Under the pieces are notes generated by a model. It made no database searches. It had not been told where the DNA came from and was given only the letters and a program-made list of their open reading frames with translations. DNA of 64,000 nucleotides from Macrotrachela quadricornifera (lineage: Eukaryota > Rotifera > Eurotatoria > Philodinida > Philodinidae), in contig JAJEKB010020254.1 in assembly GCA_022393335.1 (NCBI GenBank), forward strand, positions 199,508 through 263,507. Reading direction: 5' to 3'. Made by a program: the position numbers and the translations under genes. Shown piece after piece: positions 31,761 through 43,388 of the stretch. Every line of letters begins with the position of its first letter. Position 1 is the stretch's first letter.

Positions 31761-33030
31761 AAGTGTACGATTTTTGTTGATTGAAAAAATGATTCAGCTA
31801 AATCTACTAAAATGGGAGCTTTGCGTTGAAAGAGTTATTGTTGTTTCTTCAATAATATGTAAGGTACTCGCAGCAAAAAATTCAAGTAAAAACTTTTTCG
31901 TGTTATTGTTCACGTCATTTGATAAGGCATGAGCTACTGTTCATGAAAATCTACTTTTTAGTCTTACTAAATACTTGTTTTTGGTTGAAAATTACGAAAT
32001 ACTGGAAAGGTATCCCTTTTCGAAAAATACGCAAAACTTTTGACTTCGTTCTTTTTTGAATTTTCGAAAGTATTATTTACCGATTCAGCATCAAAAGCTG
32101 AATACGATAGTTTTTCAATGTAAGTAATGAAGTCAAATATCTCATGTCATTCGACTCATCGCAACACTGGACGCAGAAGTACAGTCTGTTTCTTTGTCTT
32201 TTCTTTTCTTGTTCGACGAATATCGTGTCTAATATGATGATAGAGTGAAAGATAAGGTCGTTCTTAAATAAAATGCGTCTCTTATGCTTAAACCAAGCGA
32301 AAATCTGTTCATATACATAAAATCTGATAAGGAATTGAGCGCATTTTTTTTTCGGTCTTCGGATAATCGCCAAAGGGTTTCTGAAAATCCTTTTCTTAAA
32401 AAATTGTAATATAATGATATGGGCTAATAATATGTACTTAGTGTTTTTTATGGTTTGTTTCATCCATATATTGTAAAGTTAAATTATTTTTGTTTTTATA
32501 ATTAATCTTATAATTGACAAGGTTCTTTATATTATTATTATTATTGATATTTATCTTGCTATTCTTATTATTCGAAATGTCATTGGATGAGCAGATTTCA
32601 AAAAACTCTTTGGTGAGGGTGAGTAGTGAAGCACATCATGCTCGTGATTTCGTTCTTGCCTAAGGGATTCATCAGACGGCTTAATTGTATTAATAGAATC
32701 ACAGGCAGCGGAACCATTAGGTCTGGGTAGGCTCAAACTTGGACAGATGTTAAGCTTGGGTAGCATTAGGCATGTTACAAAAATTCAATGAAAAGTTTTG
32801 GGTTTTTTGACTGTCTTGTCGACATGGACAGTTTCAAGCGAGTGTACTAGCCATTTTCTGAAGATGACATCAAATAGTATAAACGTTTCTCTTTAAAGTA
32901 AGATGTCCCTGAGATGTGTGACATCTTTCAATTAACTGATAAGCTCGTTGCATGAAGAGCTTACCAAAAACTGGTTTTAGGTTTGTTCTTCGTGTAAAGA
33001 GTTTAGTATGCGATCTACAGATGCTATGGG
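31761..33030. other. Upstream region of the ART-TPR gene, no supported gene
   Basis: The open frames at 32077-32463 and 32551-32766 on the minus strand lack recognisable domains. The region leads into the repeat island. Confidence 0.5.
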
Positions 33031-33046
33031 CCTCACCCAGGCAGAC

Positions 33047-33062
33047 AAAACTCAAAAAAAAA
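33047..33062. repeat. 16-bp terminal-like motif, inverted relative to the motif at 51400
   Basis: The sequence CCCAGGCAGACAAAAC begins at about 33038 and its exact complement GTTTTGTCTGCCTGGG ends the satellite unit at about 51415. A weaker version (TTTGCCTGTCTGC) ends the first satellite unit near 39827. Such a motif at ends of repeats suggests transposon termini, but I found no matching target duplication. Coordinates are accurate to about 10 bp. Confidence 0.4.
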
Positions 33063-33104
33063 AAACGATGAAATACCCGTATAAATTTTAACGAAAGTAA
33101 AGTC

Positions 33105-33300
33105 CAGAAAAGCGCACATTTTCCCGATTTTTATCTCCGTTAGCATTTCTACGCCAACAAACGCGTTAAAAGTCTATCCGTTCCTACAGCTTACAAACTT
33201 ACCTGTTTTTACCATTTGCAAGTCTACGCGTTTCTATTACTGGAAAATCCACGCGTTTTTAACTCCTGGAAATGTACGCTTTTTCTGATTTTTTGCCTTG
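33105..33300. repeat. Degenerate ~25-bp tandem repeat
   Basis: Variants of tctacgcgtttctattactg follow one another (tctacgcgtttct, tccacgcgttttta, tgtacgctttttct). Each copy ends in a TGGAAA-like stretch. No coding. Confidence 0.5.
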
Positions 33301-33344
33301 AGCTTTCATACGCTATAGAGCTATATCCACAAGGATATCGTATA

Positions 33345-33845
33345 AATCTTCACCGCATAAGGGTAACCTATAAACCTATACTCATACGGGTAACGTAAAC
33401 CTATATACCCGTATGGATGCTCTATAGACCTATACCTATACGGGTAATGTATATATGTATACCCATATGGGTAATCTATAGACCTATACTTCCAAGAGTA
33501 ACGTATATGTAAACCCATATGGGTAATCTATAGATCTATACCCCGAAGGATAACGTATATATATATCCATATGGGTCACCTATAGACCTATACCCATACG
33601 GATAACGTGTACATATATACCCATACGGGTAATCTATAGACCTATACTCCGAAGGGTAACGTATATATATACCTATATAGGTAATCTATAGACGTGTACC
33701 CATACGGGTAACGTATATATCTATACCCATATGGGTAACATATATATCTATACCCCTAACGTTTACACATATACCCGTATGAGGAACGTAGAAATCTATA
33801 CTCACAGGGCTAGGGTAGAGACGTATATCCTTATAGGTTTTTATT
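33345..33845. repeat. Minisatellite with a palindromic CCCATATGGG core
   Basis: About 17 copies of a ~28-bp unit built around ACCCATACGGGTAA or ACCCATATGGGTAA. Two unit types alternate: one continues CGTATATATCTATA, the other TCTATAGACCTATA, so the higher-order period is near 57 bp. Later copies are diverged. Any open frame here is a by-product of the repeat. Confidence 0.75.
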
Positions 33846-34269
33846 TAGAGATGTAGTTAGCAAGATAGGAGCATAATTATTTACCAGATGGGTACTGATG
33901 TAGGAGTATATCTCAGGGATAAAGAATACGAGGTGAGAAGGTGAAGTTCACGAACCCCATTCAAATAAACTAAAGACTTGCTCAAATCATTCATTTGAAG
34001 CAAACAAACCTTATGTACAGTTCTTCTCTAAGAACTGAATTTATCGACTAATTCAGTACCAATGAACTGACTTATTAAAACGATTCTTTAATAGAAATTA
34101 TGTAAAGTATCTTAGAGTGCTATTATATAGGGGAACCCTTATTCCCTCGACTGTAGAGTGTGTCATATGAAAAAAAATAGTTTCTTCGTTTGTGGGTTTT
34201 TGGCAAAGTCAAACGTGAGGAAAACATTAACTTTACAACTTTTCAAAATGTCACCAATGATTCGCTACA

Positions 34270-34570
34270 TGCTAATAGCGTCTATAGGTCCTCAAGTACT
34301 ATATTACAGGAGTACGCGTGAGTCCTTAAGTGGTAATATATCGGGGAATCCTTGGGTGCTACAGCGCTATACTCTAGGGATACCCTTGGGTCCTCAAGTG
34401 CTATACTATAGGGTTAACCTTAGGTTCTCAACTACTATACCATAGGGGTACCCATAGGTCGTTAAGTGCTATGCGGTGATAGTGTCGGCGGGGCCTGATG
34501 TACTATATAGTGGAGATGCCCATAGCTCCTTTCGTGAGATACTTTTGTGGTGCCCTTATGTATTTAATAT
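34270..34570. repeat. Degenerate ~38-bp tandem repeat
   Basis: Units resemble GGTCCTCAAGTGCTATACTA followed by TAGGGGTACCC. At least six are recognisable with many substitutions. The plus-strand open frame through it is not a gene. Confidence 0.5.
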
Positions 34571-36719
34571 TATTTCATGGGAGCACTACTGGATGGTGAA
34601 GTCCAATGTCGTGGGTCAATCTGTAGGCCATAGGTTCAACGTTATGAAAATCGATGGGAATATTATACTGGAGTATAATAGGACATCTTGACGAGTGAAT
34701 TGCCTCATCTCAGATTCTGTGATTGTAAAATACGTATTTAAATGGTAGAGAACCTGGTACAGTGAAGATACCTAGTTGATCATCTGCATCCACGTTACTG
34801 GTCTGTAAACAGTTTGATGAGCATGAGCCTGTGGCGAATTAATTTTGGTGGCTAAGGTGCACATAATGGTTGGTCTTAAGTCGGAGGTGCGCAGGTTTTT
34901 GGTTGTGAACTCAGAGAAACAGTTTCTCTCACATTAAGAGTTTGATTTTTTTATATTCGATTATAAGAATGATAAAAGTCCAGAAACTGATATAGATGAA
35001 AATGTGGAGTGTTATCAGTAGCTGTGTCGATAAAGTGAAGTAGTATATAAGTACTTTTAATCTTTCGGTCGATGATTGAGCAACTCACTGCGATGAGCGT
35101 TATTTGTGTTATGAACTGCTATCATACTAAATCTTCTGCATTAAAAGACCTTCCCATATTAGAAGATCTTGCTATAATGGAAGCTCGTGTGAACAAAAAG
35201 TTTCAAACACGTATCAGAAGACCCCCTTAATTAGGTAATAAATTGGTAAAATTGGCATTGAAGTTAGGGAATGTCTTTTAAAATAAGCATAGTTATGGAG
35301 GTTTTCTCTCGTAATTATTGAAGAAATGAGGTCTTGATCAAAACTGTGGGTCGAAGTCCTAACAAAGCATTGTCCCAAACATCAAAGATCATAAAGTTTT
35401 TTGAAAAATGTTTTTAATTAAAAATAACGAAAGTTAGTGGACGTAATAGAAGACCCATTTGGAGATTCGATAAGTTGAAACATAACAAAAGATCTGAGAT
35501 CTTTTATTACAAGAGGAGGAGGTTTAAATTATGCTTAGATCTCAAAAGCCTATTATACTAGGATATCCTTGTATAATAAGATATGCCCAGGATATTCATG
35601 GGATGTCGGACTCTGTCAGATCTGTATAATATGCATAGGATTCGATAAAACCTTGTCGGATCCAATCGAAAAGAGTGGGATATACAGGTCGGATTGGATC
35701 TCCTTGATGAGTACTTAAGAATATCTCTTTATAATGGCACTCGAGGATTTAAGGATCTAAGGGTACTTCTACATTATAGTAGTCAAGGGTATATGGGTAC
35801 ATTCAGATAATAGAACTTGAGAACCAATGGTTCTCTTCTATTAGTAGAACTCGAGGAGCTAAGGATACCTCTATATAGTAGTAATCGAGAACCTATGGTT
35901 GCTACTATATAAGGATGAAGGTGTGTTGTTCGTAATATGAAGGACTGTCGTTGAAGTTGATACGCAGAGAATTTATCTCTATAATGTTTAGTGTTTGTGG
36001 GTGTCTGTGTAGGATTGGTTAATAGAAAAGTATCAAATCGAATATTGTATTAGTTGTTGAAACTTCGAAGAAGTTTCTAGAATTTAATGTATGAACGATC
36101 TTAAAACCTTTTGAACCTTACTAGAACAGGATCAATGGATGTGTGAGAATGCTTTTAGTGCTTTGAAGAATCTTTTGGAATATGTTCGATTGACATTTCG
36201 AGAGCTTTTTGAAATTTTCCGGAATTCTAAAAAAATATGATTGCGATGCTCGAAGAATTGCCTGAATCCTTCTAGAAGCTTGTGAATACAAAAATTCTTC
36301 AGAAATATCTAGAACATTCAAGAAGCTTCTGAAATCTGTCAAAGATTTTTAAATCTTCGAGAGTCACTCGGTAGTTCACTACTACCTAAAGCATTTTGAA
36401 TATGACTGCTCCTTGAATGCTCTGGAAGATAGTAGAGAATCACTCGGCTGTAGTTGGAATCAATTAGAATGTTGCAATAGTCTATGAGTAACGTATTCGG
36501 TTGCTTAGTGAACGGAAAATAGTAGGTGACTAAGGATTAGTAGTGTCTATTACGACAATCTCTTGAAAATTTTCAGAACATTCTTGAACATTATTTAGCA
36601 AGTATATAGATGAAGTCAGCTTTATTAGTAACCAACCACTAAAAAAGCCCATTATGTCTATATATATACATAATGTCCAGTATCTGCCCATTACCGGATC
36701 AATATTCAAAGACTAGTGG
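34571..36719. other. Repeat-derived noncoding sequence
   Basis: Between 35560 and 35930 a loose repeat appears (TCGAGGA-TTAAGGAT, CTATATAGTAGT). From 36100 to 36640 the sequence is rich in TTCTAGAA and CTTCTGAA-like words. No supported gene. Confidence 0.45.
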
Positions 36720-37283
36720 GTCGGTCAAAAGTCTTAAGACTATATTGAAGTAAGCTCAAAAGAAAGTAGACAGAAAGAAGAAGCCTTCAACAGTAGAAGA
36801 CTATAACTGATAACTGTAAAAGAAAAATTTATTTAATTTGAAAAGTGTGTGTGTATTTCGTAAATTTATAAAATGAAACCAAGTGTCCAAAGCTAATTGA
36901 AACTCAGAAAAATAATTTTAAGTTGCTCCGAATGTATGGGCGCAAAGTCTCATTAAATATTGAGAAATTACGAAATAAAGTCCATCTAAGAAAAGTGTAT
37001 TCAATTCACAGTATGTAAATATGTGTAATGTCAGATGAAACAACATCAGCTTCTGCACTATATTTTATTGTAAAAAAACAAGTCAGCTTTCATCGCGTCA
37101 ACATAAGAGTACTCTTTCTGAATATCATGAAATTACAAAATAAAATTTAGCATTATAAAACGTCCATAACTTACAACTCGTAAATATGAGTAGAATCGCT
37201 TTCAATAACCTCAAAAAAACGAAATGATCCTTAACGTAAGAAAGCATATTCATATAGTTGAACTCGTACACAGGAGTTAAACC

Positions 37284-38059
37284 TAGAGACCTGCGGAGTC
37301 ACACTTTTTTGACTCCGACTCCGAAGATTTTTAATGACTCCGATTCCAACATCGACTCCGGAATTTTTTTCAAATGGCTCCGATTCCAACTCCGAAAAAC
37401 TACCAAAATTTTTTCGTCGTAAATAAGTGAGAACTTTCATGTACAGAGATATTATATAATTTAACATTAGTGTATATTAACGGAAGATTGATCTAACTTC
37501 CCAATAAACAAGGCCTATCTTATTTTCCAAATAGAAACTATATCTAGATAAACGAACCTGGAAAAAAATCAAACACTTCGAAAAAAATAACAAGAGGGAA
37601 AGATATCTGAACTGTATCAAGAGCAGAGAACGTTTGGCAAATACCTGAGGATAAAGAAAATACAGTGAAAAAGCAGAGAATATACACTTACGTATTTCGT
37701 CGTTCCCATCTGTACGATATAATAAACGAGAAGAAAAAAAGAAAACTTAAAAGTGAATCACACTATAACAGTGTACTAGCAAAAATCAAATTTGGTTTGA
37801 TATCATTCAGGCATATAAACTGTGGACGTTAATTTTCTGCAGATGTTTTCTTTTGTTTTTTCCTATTTCCTGTTGTTTGGCTATTGACTTAACAGTTTTC
37901 GTTTACTTGACGTTATAATTATGAGAAAGATGGATGAAAAAATTTTTCGCAGTCACTATAAATTTACATTGCCTTCGACTCCGACTCCGAAATTTTTTTA
38001 AAAATGGCTCCGACTCCGGCGAAGTCGGAGTCGGAGTCGGAGTCAGATGCAGGTCTCTA
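37284..38059. mobile_element. hAT-type MITE inside the satellite, perfect 8-bp target duplication
   Basis: Inverted ends TAGAGACCTGC at 37284 and its complement ending at 38059 are flanked by gttaaacc on both sides (37276-37283 and 38060-38067), which is identical and part of the satellite unit. Both subterminal regions carry GACTCCGACTCCGA runs in opposite orientation, so the ends can pair over about 90 bp. No transposase. The perfect duplication suggests a younger insertion than the one at 11448. Confidence 0.8.
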
Positions 38060-38802
38060 GTTAAACCTCTTTTAATAACATCAAGAAACGAAATGATTTC
38101 TAACGTAAGAAAACATGTTCACAATTGAACTAGTATATATGAGTTAAATTTCTTCCTATAACATCAACAAAACGAAGCGGTTTCTAACTCAAGAAAATAG
38201 AATCATAATTGAACTAGTAAATACAAGTTAAATCTCTGTTAAAAACATTAAAAAACGAAGCGATTTCTAGTGTAACCGAACACGTTCATATTTCAGCTAG
38301 TAAATACGAGTAAAATCGTTTTCCATTACGTCAAAAACCGAAGTTATATTTAATTCAAGAACACATTGTAACGTATTTTAATTTATATATATATCTCAGA
38401 TTTTATATAATATAATAGACAATGATAGTAAAATGAATTTAAATTATACGTTACGGATTCACTGATGTTTACTTGAACAGAATAAATAATATACATATAA
38501 AATACACACTAAGATTAGTATAATAGTTCCACACTATAAGATAAACGTTCTAACTAATAAATTTACTCTACTAAATATTGTCGTAAGCAACTATACTATG
38601 AATCTTATACGAATGTCTCCGTTCTGTTTTATTTTTCGAGTATTTATACTTTCTTCCTTCGATCATAATCTACGTATTAATTATTGGGGAAGATCGTTTA
38701 CTAAAAGAAATTCTATTTTTGGGGAAGGTCGTTTATTAAAAGAAATTCTATTTTATCTTAAATATTATCTATCTTATTAAATGTACAAGGATACATAAAC
38801 TA

Positions 38803-38969
38803 GTGAATAATAGTAAACAAGTTAATAATATGTAAACAGGTGAATAACAGTAAACAAGTTAATAATATGTAAACAGGTGAATAATAGTAAACAAGTTAAT
38901 AATATGTAAACAGGAGAATAATAGTAAACAAGTCAATAATATGTAAACAGGTGAATAACAGTAAACAAG
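38803..38969. repeat. 37-bp tandem repeat, about 4.5 copies
   Basis: The unit GTGAATAATAGTAAACAAGT followed by TAATAATATGTAAACAG is repeated with only a few substitutions. It lies in a ~700-bp segment that interrupts the ~82-bp satellite. Just upstream (38685-38755) a ~35-bp sequence (GGGGAAGATCGTTTACTAAA) occurs twice. Confidence 0.8.
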
Positions 38970-39844
38970 AAAAAGATACAATGCCGTTCTATTTTTAGAA
39001 ACCGGGAACATGATTCCGACTACTAAATTTAAAATTGTCTACATAATATTGTGAATACTAGATTCTGCGATTATTGTTACACTCATGTTCATAGTTGAAC
39101 TAATAAATATGATTTAAATTTTTTTTCTATAACATCAAAAGTCATAATGATTTCTAACGCGAAAAAGCATGTTCATATTTGAACTAATAAGTACCATTAA
39201 AGTCTTTGTTAATAACATGAAAAAATAAAATAATTTTGGTTAAAAGAAACGTGTTCATATTTCAACTGGTAAATGCGAGTAAAATCTCTCTCAATAACAT
39301 CAAAATAACGCGATGATTTCTAACATAACAAAAACATGTTCATAAATGAATTAATAATTAACAGTAAAATCTCTTCCAGTAACATCCAAAAACAAAGTCA
39401 ATTCTAACGTGAGAAAACATGTTCATAATAAAACAGATAAATACGAGTAAAATCTTTCTGTACAATATCAAAAACTGAAATAATTTTTAACTAAAGAAAA
39501 CAGGTTGGTAATTGAACTAGTAAGTACGAGTTAAATTTCTCTCAATAACATCAAAAAACGTGTTCATACTTCAAATAGTAAATAGGAGTTAAATCTGTTA
39601 AAATAACATCAAAAAACGAAATGATTCCTAATGTAAGAAAACACGTTTATAATTGAACTCGCCAATAAGACTAAAATAGCTAGGAATAACGCGAAATAAC
39701 GGAGCTTTTTTTAAGTCGGAATAAAGTGCCATGAATTCTACAAAGAAAAACTGATGATAATTTCGTAAATACTGCGTTTTTACCAGCATCTAGTACGCTT
39801 TTTAAAAGTGTTTGCCTGTCTGCAAGGGAGAAACGGCAGACTCC

Positions 39845-39925
39845 AGGATTCTGGGACTCAATCGGACTCCGCGATTCAACTGGACTCGGAGACCCAATCG
39901 GACTCCGGTAGCGTCCAGGAGTCCC
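39845..39925. repeat. Short GGACTC tandem repeat
   Basis: About four ~18-bp units of the type GGACTCCGCGATTCAACT. It sits directly after the tail of satellite unit A and shares the GACTCCG word with the MITE at 37284-38059. Confidence 0.5.
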
Positions 39926-40304
39926 AAAATGCATGATAAGATACTATAAAAAATTTACTGAATTTTACAAATCAGCTACAAAAAAAATTAAGAAAAAACA
40001 TAACGTCAGTGAAAGATGCATGTATTCACCAAAAACACTAAATAATTATTAACGTTTTGCATCAGGAAGAAAATGTGTTAAATAATTATGAATATATTAA
40101 TTTTTTAAAAACAAATAAAATGCAAAGCAATTCAACAGAATGGACATAAATATAAAATATCAAATACTAAACATAAAAAGCATGAAAGAAACGAGTTACT
40201 AAGTTAAAAAACAGTCAATCGACCTAAAAGGATATTAAGTGAAAGATTACCAAACGAATAACCGGAGAAGTAAAAACAGCATAATGTTTGACATAAAAAT
40301 CTTA

Positions 40305-41552
40305 TCATCTTCTCGTTCGTTTTGACGATTCTCGTATGTTGTAAGAAGATTTTACTGTATGAATCTTCCTTTTAACCTGTTTCTTATCTGCTTTTGATAA
40401 TCCTTGTTGAGATATATTTTCTGTTAATAAAACTGATTGTTGTGTATTGCACAATGTTGGTAAAGGTGTAAACAATTGTTCTTGACTATTAAATGTTTCA
40501 AATGGTGTTCGTTGAGATACATTTTCTGATGGTGCAATTGGTTGTTGTTCATTATTAGATGTTAATAATGGTATCTGTTGAGAAAAACGTTCTTGTGATG
40601 CAACTGGTTGTTGTTCACTACTAAATAATGATGATGATGTTTGTTGAGGTAAACGTTCTGGTGGTGCAACTGGTTGTTGTTCATTATTAGGTGTTACTGA
40701 TAGTGTTTGTTGAGATACATTTCGTAATGGTGCAACTGGTTGTCGTTCACTATTAACTGGTTCTGATGGTGTTCGTCGAAGATTATATATTATCTCTTCC
40801 ATTGTAAGACATAGATAACCACTACGAAATTCTAACAGATGACGATAAAAATTTGACATTTGAAAACGTTCACGTCTCATTTGTAATGTTATGCGCTTGT
40901 TACAGGAACATTTTATATGATCATCGAATGCATTATTTGAATCAGTTTCTATCGAGATGAAGTAATGTGTACCTTCAACGAAAGAAAAATTCGAAAGATT
41001 AAATTCCGATTTATTCTTTTGACACAAAATATTTATCGTATCAATGATGTAGTTTTTATGTGCATTAATTGATAAATTAAAACATTTAGATGAGGTTACT
41101 TGTGATAATGTATTAGATGCAGTAGTTAATGCTAATTGTAATGCATATAGTGATTCATCTATAGTTTTATTTGAAGATGAAGTTTGATTATGTTTTGAAC
41201 GTTTAAATAAGTTTGTATCTTCAATACTTTTTCGTTTTAACAAATCAATTAAGTAATCAATGTTTCCCTTTACACCGGATTGTACAATACATGTATTATC
41301 ATCAAGAATTAAACCATAATTTTTTTTTAAATCATTGAGACTTTTACTCTTCATGTCCATAATAGAATGAACATTATCTGTCATTAATAATGATTTTACA
41401 CAATTAATACCTTGTATCAAAAAAAGAGCAGCAGCAGCATCACCAGCTTCTTTTTTAACAAAATCAAGAAATTCTTTATCACGTAATGACATTATATTTG
41501 ATGGTAATACTGATGTATTAATAAGAGCATCTATTCGAAATGTACGTTGCAT
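40305..41552 (-). CDS. Unnamed family protein with N-terminal helical module, CxC zinc-like motif and ~22-residue repeats
   Basis: 415 residues from ATG 41552 (the frame is open a little further with a TTG). Residues ~22-110 (LRDKEFLDFVKKEAG, FLIQGINCVKSLLMT, LDDNTCIVQSGVKGNIDYLI) match, position by position, the start of the pseudogene at 46793. This module occurs in uncharacterised rotifer and other invertebrate proteins. Residues ~160-240 hold FNLSNFSFVEGTHYFISI and IKCSCNKR ... SNFYRHL, a possible CxC...H metal site. Residues ~268-360 are four units of about 22 residues (EQQPVAPPERLPQQT, EQQPVASQERFSQQI, EQQPIAPSENVSQRT), and the tail is basic (KKQVKRKIHTVK, RESSKRTRR), which suggests nuclear location. 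Unlike its relative it lacks the downstream catalytic-like region. No function is known. Confidence 0.65.
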   Translation of the reverse strand: MQRTFRIDALINTSVLPSNIMSLRDKEFLDFVKKEAGDAAAALFLIQGINCVKSLLMTDNVHSIMDMKSKSLNDLKKNYGLILDDNTCIVQSGVKGNIDYLIDLLKRKSIEDTNLFKRSKHNQTSSSNKTIDESLYALQLALTTASNTLSQVTSSKCFNLSINAHKNYIIDTINILCQKNKSEFNLSNFSFVEGTHYFISIETDSNNAFDDHIKCSCNKRITLQMRRERFQMSNFYRHLLEFRSGYLCLTMEEIIYNLRRTPSEPVNSERQPVAPLRNVSQQTLSVTPNNEQQPVAPPERLPQQTSSSLFSSEQQPVASQERFSQQIPLLTSNNEQQPIAPSENVSQRTPFETFNSQEQLFTPLPTLCNTQQSVLLTENISQQGLSKADKKQVKRKIHTVKSSYNIRESSKRTRR

Positions 41553-43388
41553 TGATAGTTTATGAAAATGAATATTTTTCAATTGATGTTGTACTTGTAC
41601 GTGAAGAAAGAAAAAATAAAATGACCATTGTCTTGAAATGGTCTAAATCATCATTCGCAGATGCAGTCGATCAATGGCTACTAAAAATATGCTTTTTTTT
41701 GGTTGAGATAAGCTACATTGACACGCTACATTCAAAAGTGTATGTATCTTATCCTTAGTCATTTCAATCAATAGAATTTGTTCCATATTTTACTCTTATC
41801 TATCCATCGTTTGTTTGACATATCTACGTTGAAGTAATGTATAAAATCAATTCTATACGAACTGATATATCATTATTTAGATTTTAAAGAAACCATTTTA
41901 TATTATCAAAAAAAATACTCAATATTTCTAATATAGTATTTTTAGTTGAATTGATTAATGATCGTGATCTTGAAAAGAAATAAAAACTGCTAATGCGTTG
42001 CCCAATTATTGATTCTAGATGAAAAAAAGCTCAAATATATGCTTGAAGCTAATAAAAATTTAAACATAATGATGTTAAAAAATCATCGCTGTAATCTGAA
42101 GTGAAGCGAAGACTTGTCATTTTGTAATGTAAAGTAATCACTTTAAATAAAAACTATTTATCAATAATTGTACTTCTACACGGACTTGATTTTTTTCCGA
42201 TTCAATCATATTTTCTCATTCGAACACGAAATTTCTACAAGATTCGACAAATTTACACCTTTTAATAGAGAAAATTTTTAATATGTTTCATTAAATATCA
42301 TTGAGATTCATAAACAATATTACAGATCATAAAATATTCGCATAACTAATCGACGTCATAGTGTCACAAATAGTTTTGATCGATAGATTATGTTCATAGT
42401 AATAAAATAAGAGAAATATCTGTTTTTTCTGAAACACACAATCTTTTAAATTTTTATATAAAGATCAAATAGTGATAGGAATTAATATATTAGATTTAAG
42501 AATTCAAAATTTCTGATTACCAGAAATCTTGAAATAGCGGTAGATGTAAAGGAAAACTTTTCTCCTTGTACAAGATAACTTTTCACATATTGAACAACGT
42601 TAATGAGCATGATATATTGAAATTACTATTTTAAATTCTATATTCGGTATAAATAGGTATTGTTAATAAGAATATGATCATCATTCTTTTTTCCGATAAT
42701 TAATTTTTGTCAAAGACACGACTGCGATAATAAAAAATGACTTAAAAAGGATATGTGTGAATGAGATCATGAGATTTCTATTTTAATGATATTCATAATT
42801 TCATGTTAAGTCGTTGAAAGCATTAAAACTTAAGCTTTCTTTGTTGTTCACACGCAAATATATATACCAAAGTTGATTTAGCTAAGGTTATCGTTTATTG
42901 AAGTATGTATCTTAAAAATAATGAGGGAACTGAGAGAAAGCATTACATTATATCAATATAATTCTGTTGGAAAAGGTTGTAATCAAAAAAGAGCGTTATT
43001 TTCTGCTACGAAAAAGGAATATACATTTAATGCTTCTATTTATACTATCCCATTACTCATAGCATTAAAATTTTTATGCCAATATCATATACTGATAGTT
43101 AATAATTTACAGCTTCCTCCGAATGACACAAGTTGCAAGCAGTCATTAAAACAATTCTATTGAAAGCTGTAAACTGTGATGAAAGTATAGAAATCCCCTG
43201 TTAGTAAAGAAGGCTTTTGGATTTCTATCACACTCAATATATGAATTCAAGTAAAGTCTGAGTCAAAAATAAAACTGCGAACCTCACGCAACCTTGAAAT
43301 ATGACGAAGTCTATCAAAGCTTTGTGAAGTTTTTAGAAGTTCTATGGGTTTTATAGAGTTTTTCCAAACTATGGTATCAAGGATTTAA
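41553..43388. other. Upstream region of the minus-strand gene, no gene seen
   Basis: Around 41700-41755 the sequence GGTTGAGATAAGCTACAT resembles, in inverted orientation, the stretch before the pseudogene at 46793 (about 46545-46565), so the two relatives may share promoter-proximal sequence. The rest is AT-rich; the open frame at 42921-43163 is not convincing. Confidence 0.5.

Larger units (their letters stand above)
36720..39835 (+). repeat. Satellite unit A: leader, ~82-bp satellite array, tail
   Basis: A leader (36720-37145; GTCTTAAGACTATATTGAAG ... ATTTGAAAAGTGTGTGTG ... TTGAGAAATTACGAAATAAA) matches 49820-50240. Then come copies of an ~82-bp unit (AAACGAAATGATTTCTAACG, AAGAAAACATGTTCATAATT, GAACTAGTAAATACGAGTTA, AATCTCTTTCAATAACATC) at 37145-37283, 38060-38365 and 39080-39690, separated by insertions. 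A tail with CGCTTTTTAAAAG and TGCCTGTCTGC ends near 39835 and resembles the end of unit B. Copies are typically 75-85 percent alike. Confidence 0.7.

Noticed and set aside
33321..33518. Tyr-rich repeat protein on the minus strand
   Set aside because: By-product of the palindromic minisatellite, with no start context or flanking coding sequence.
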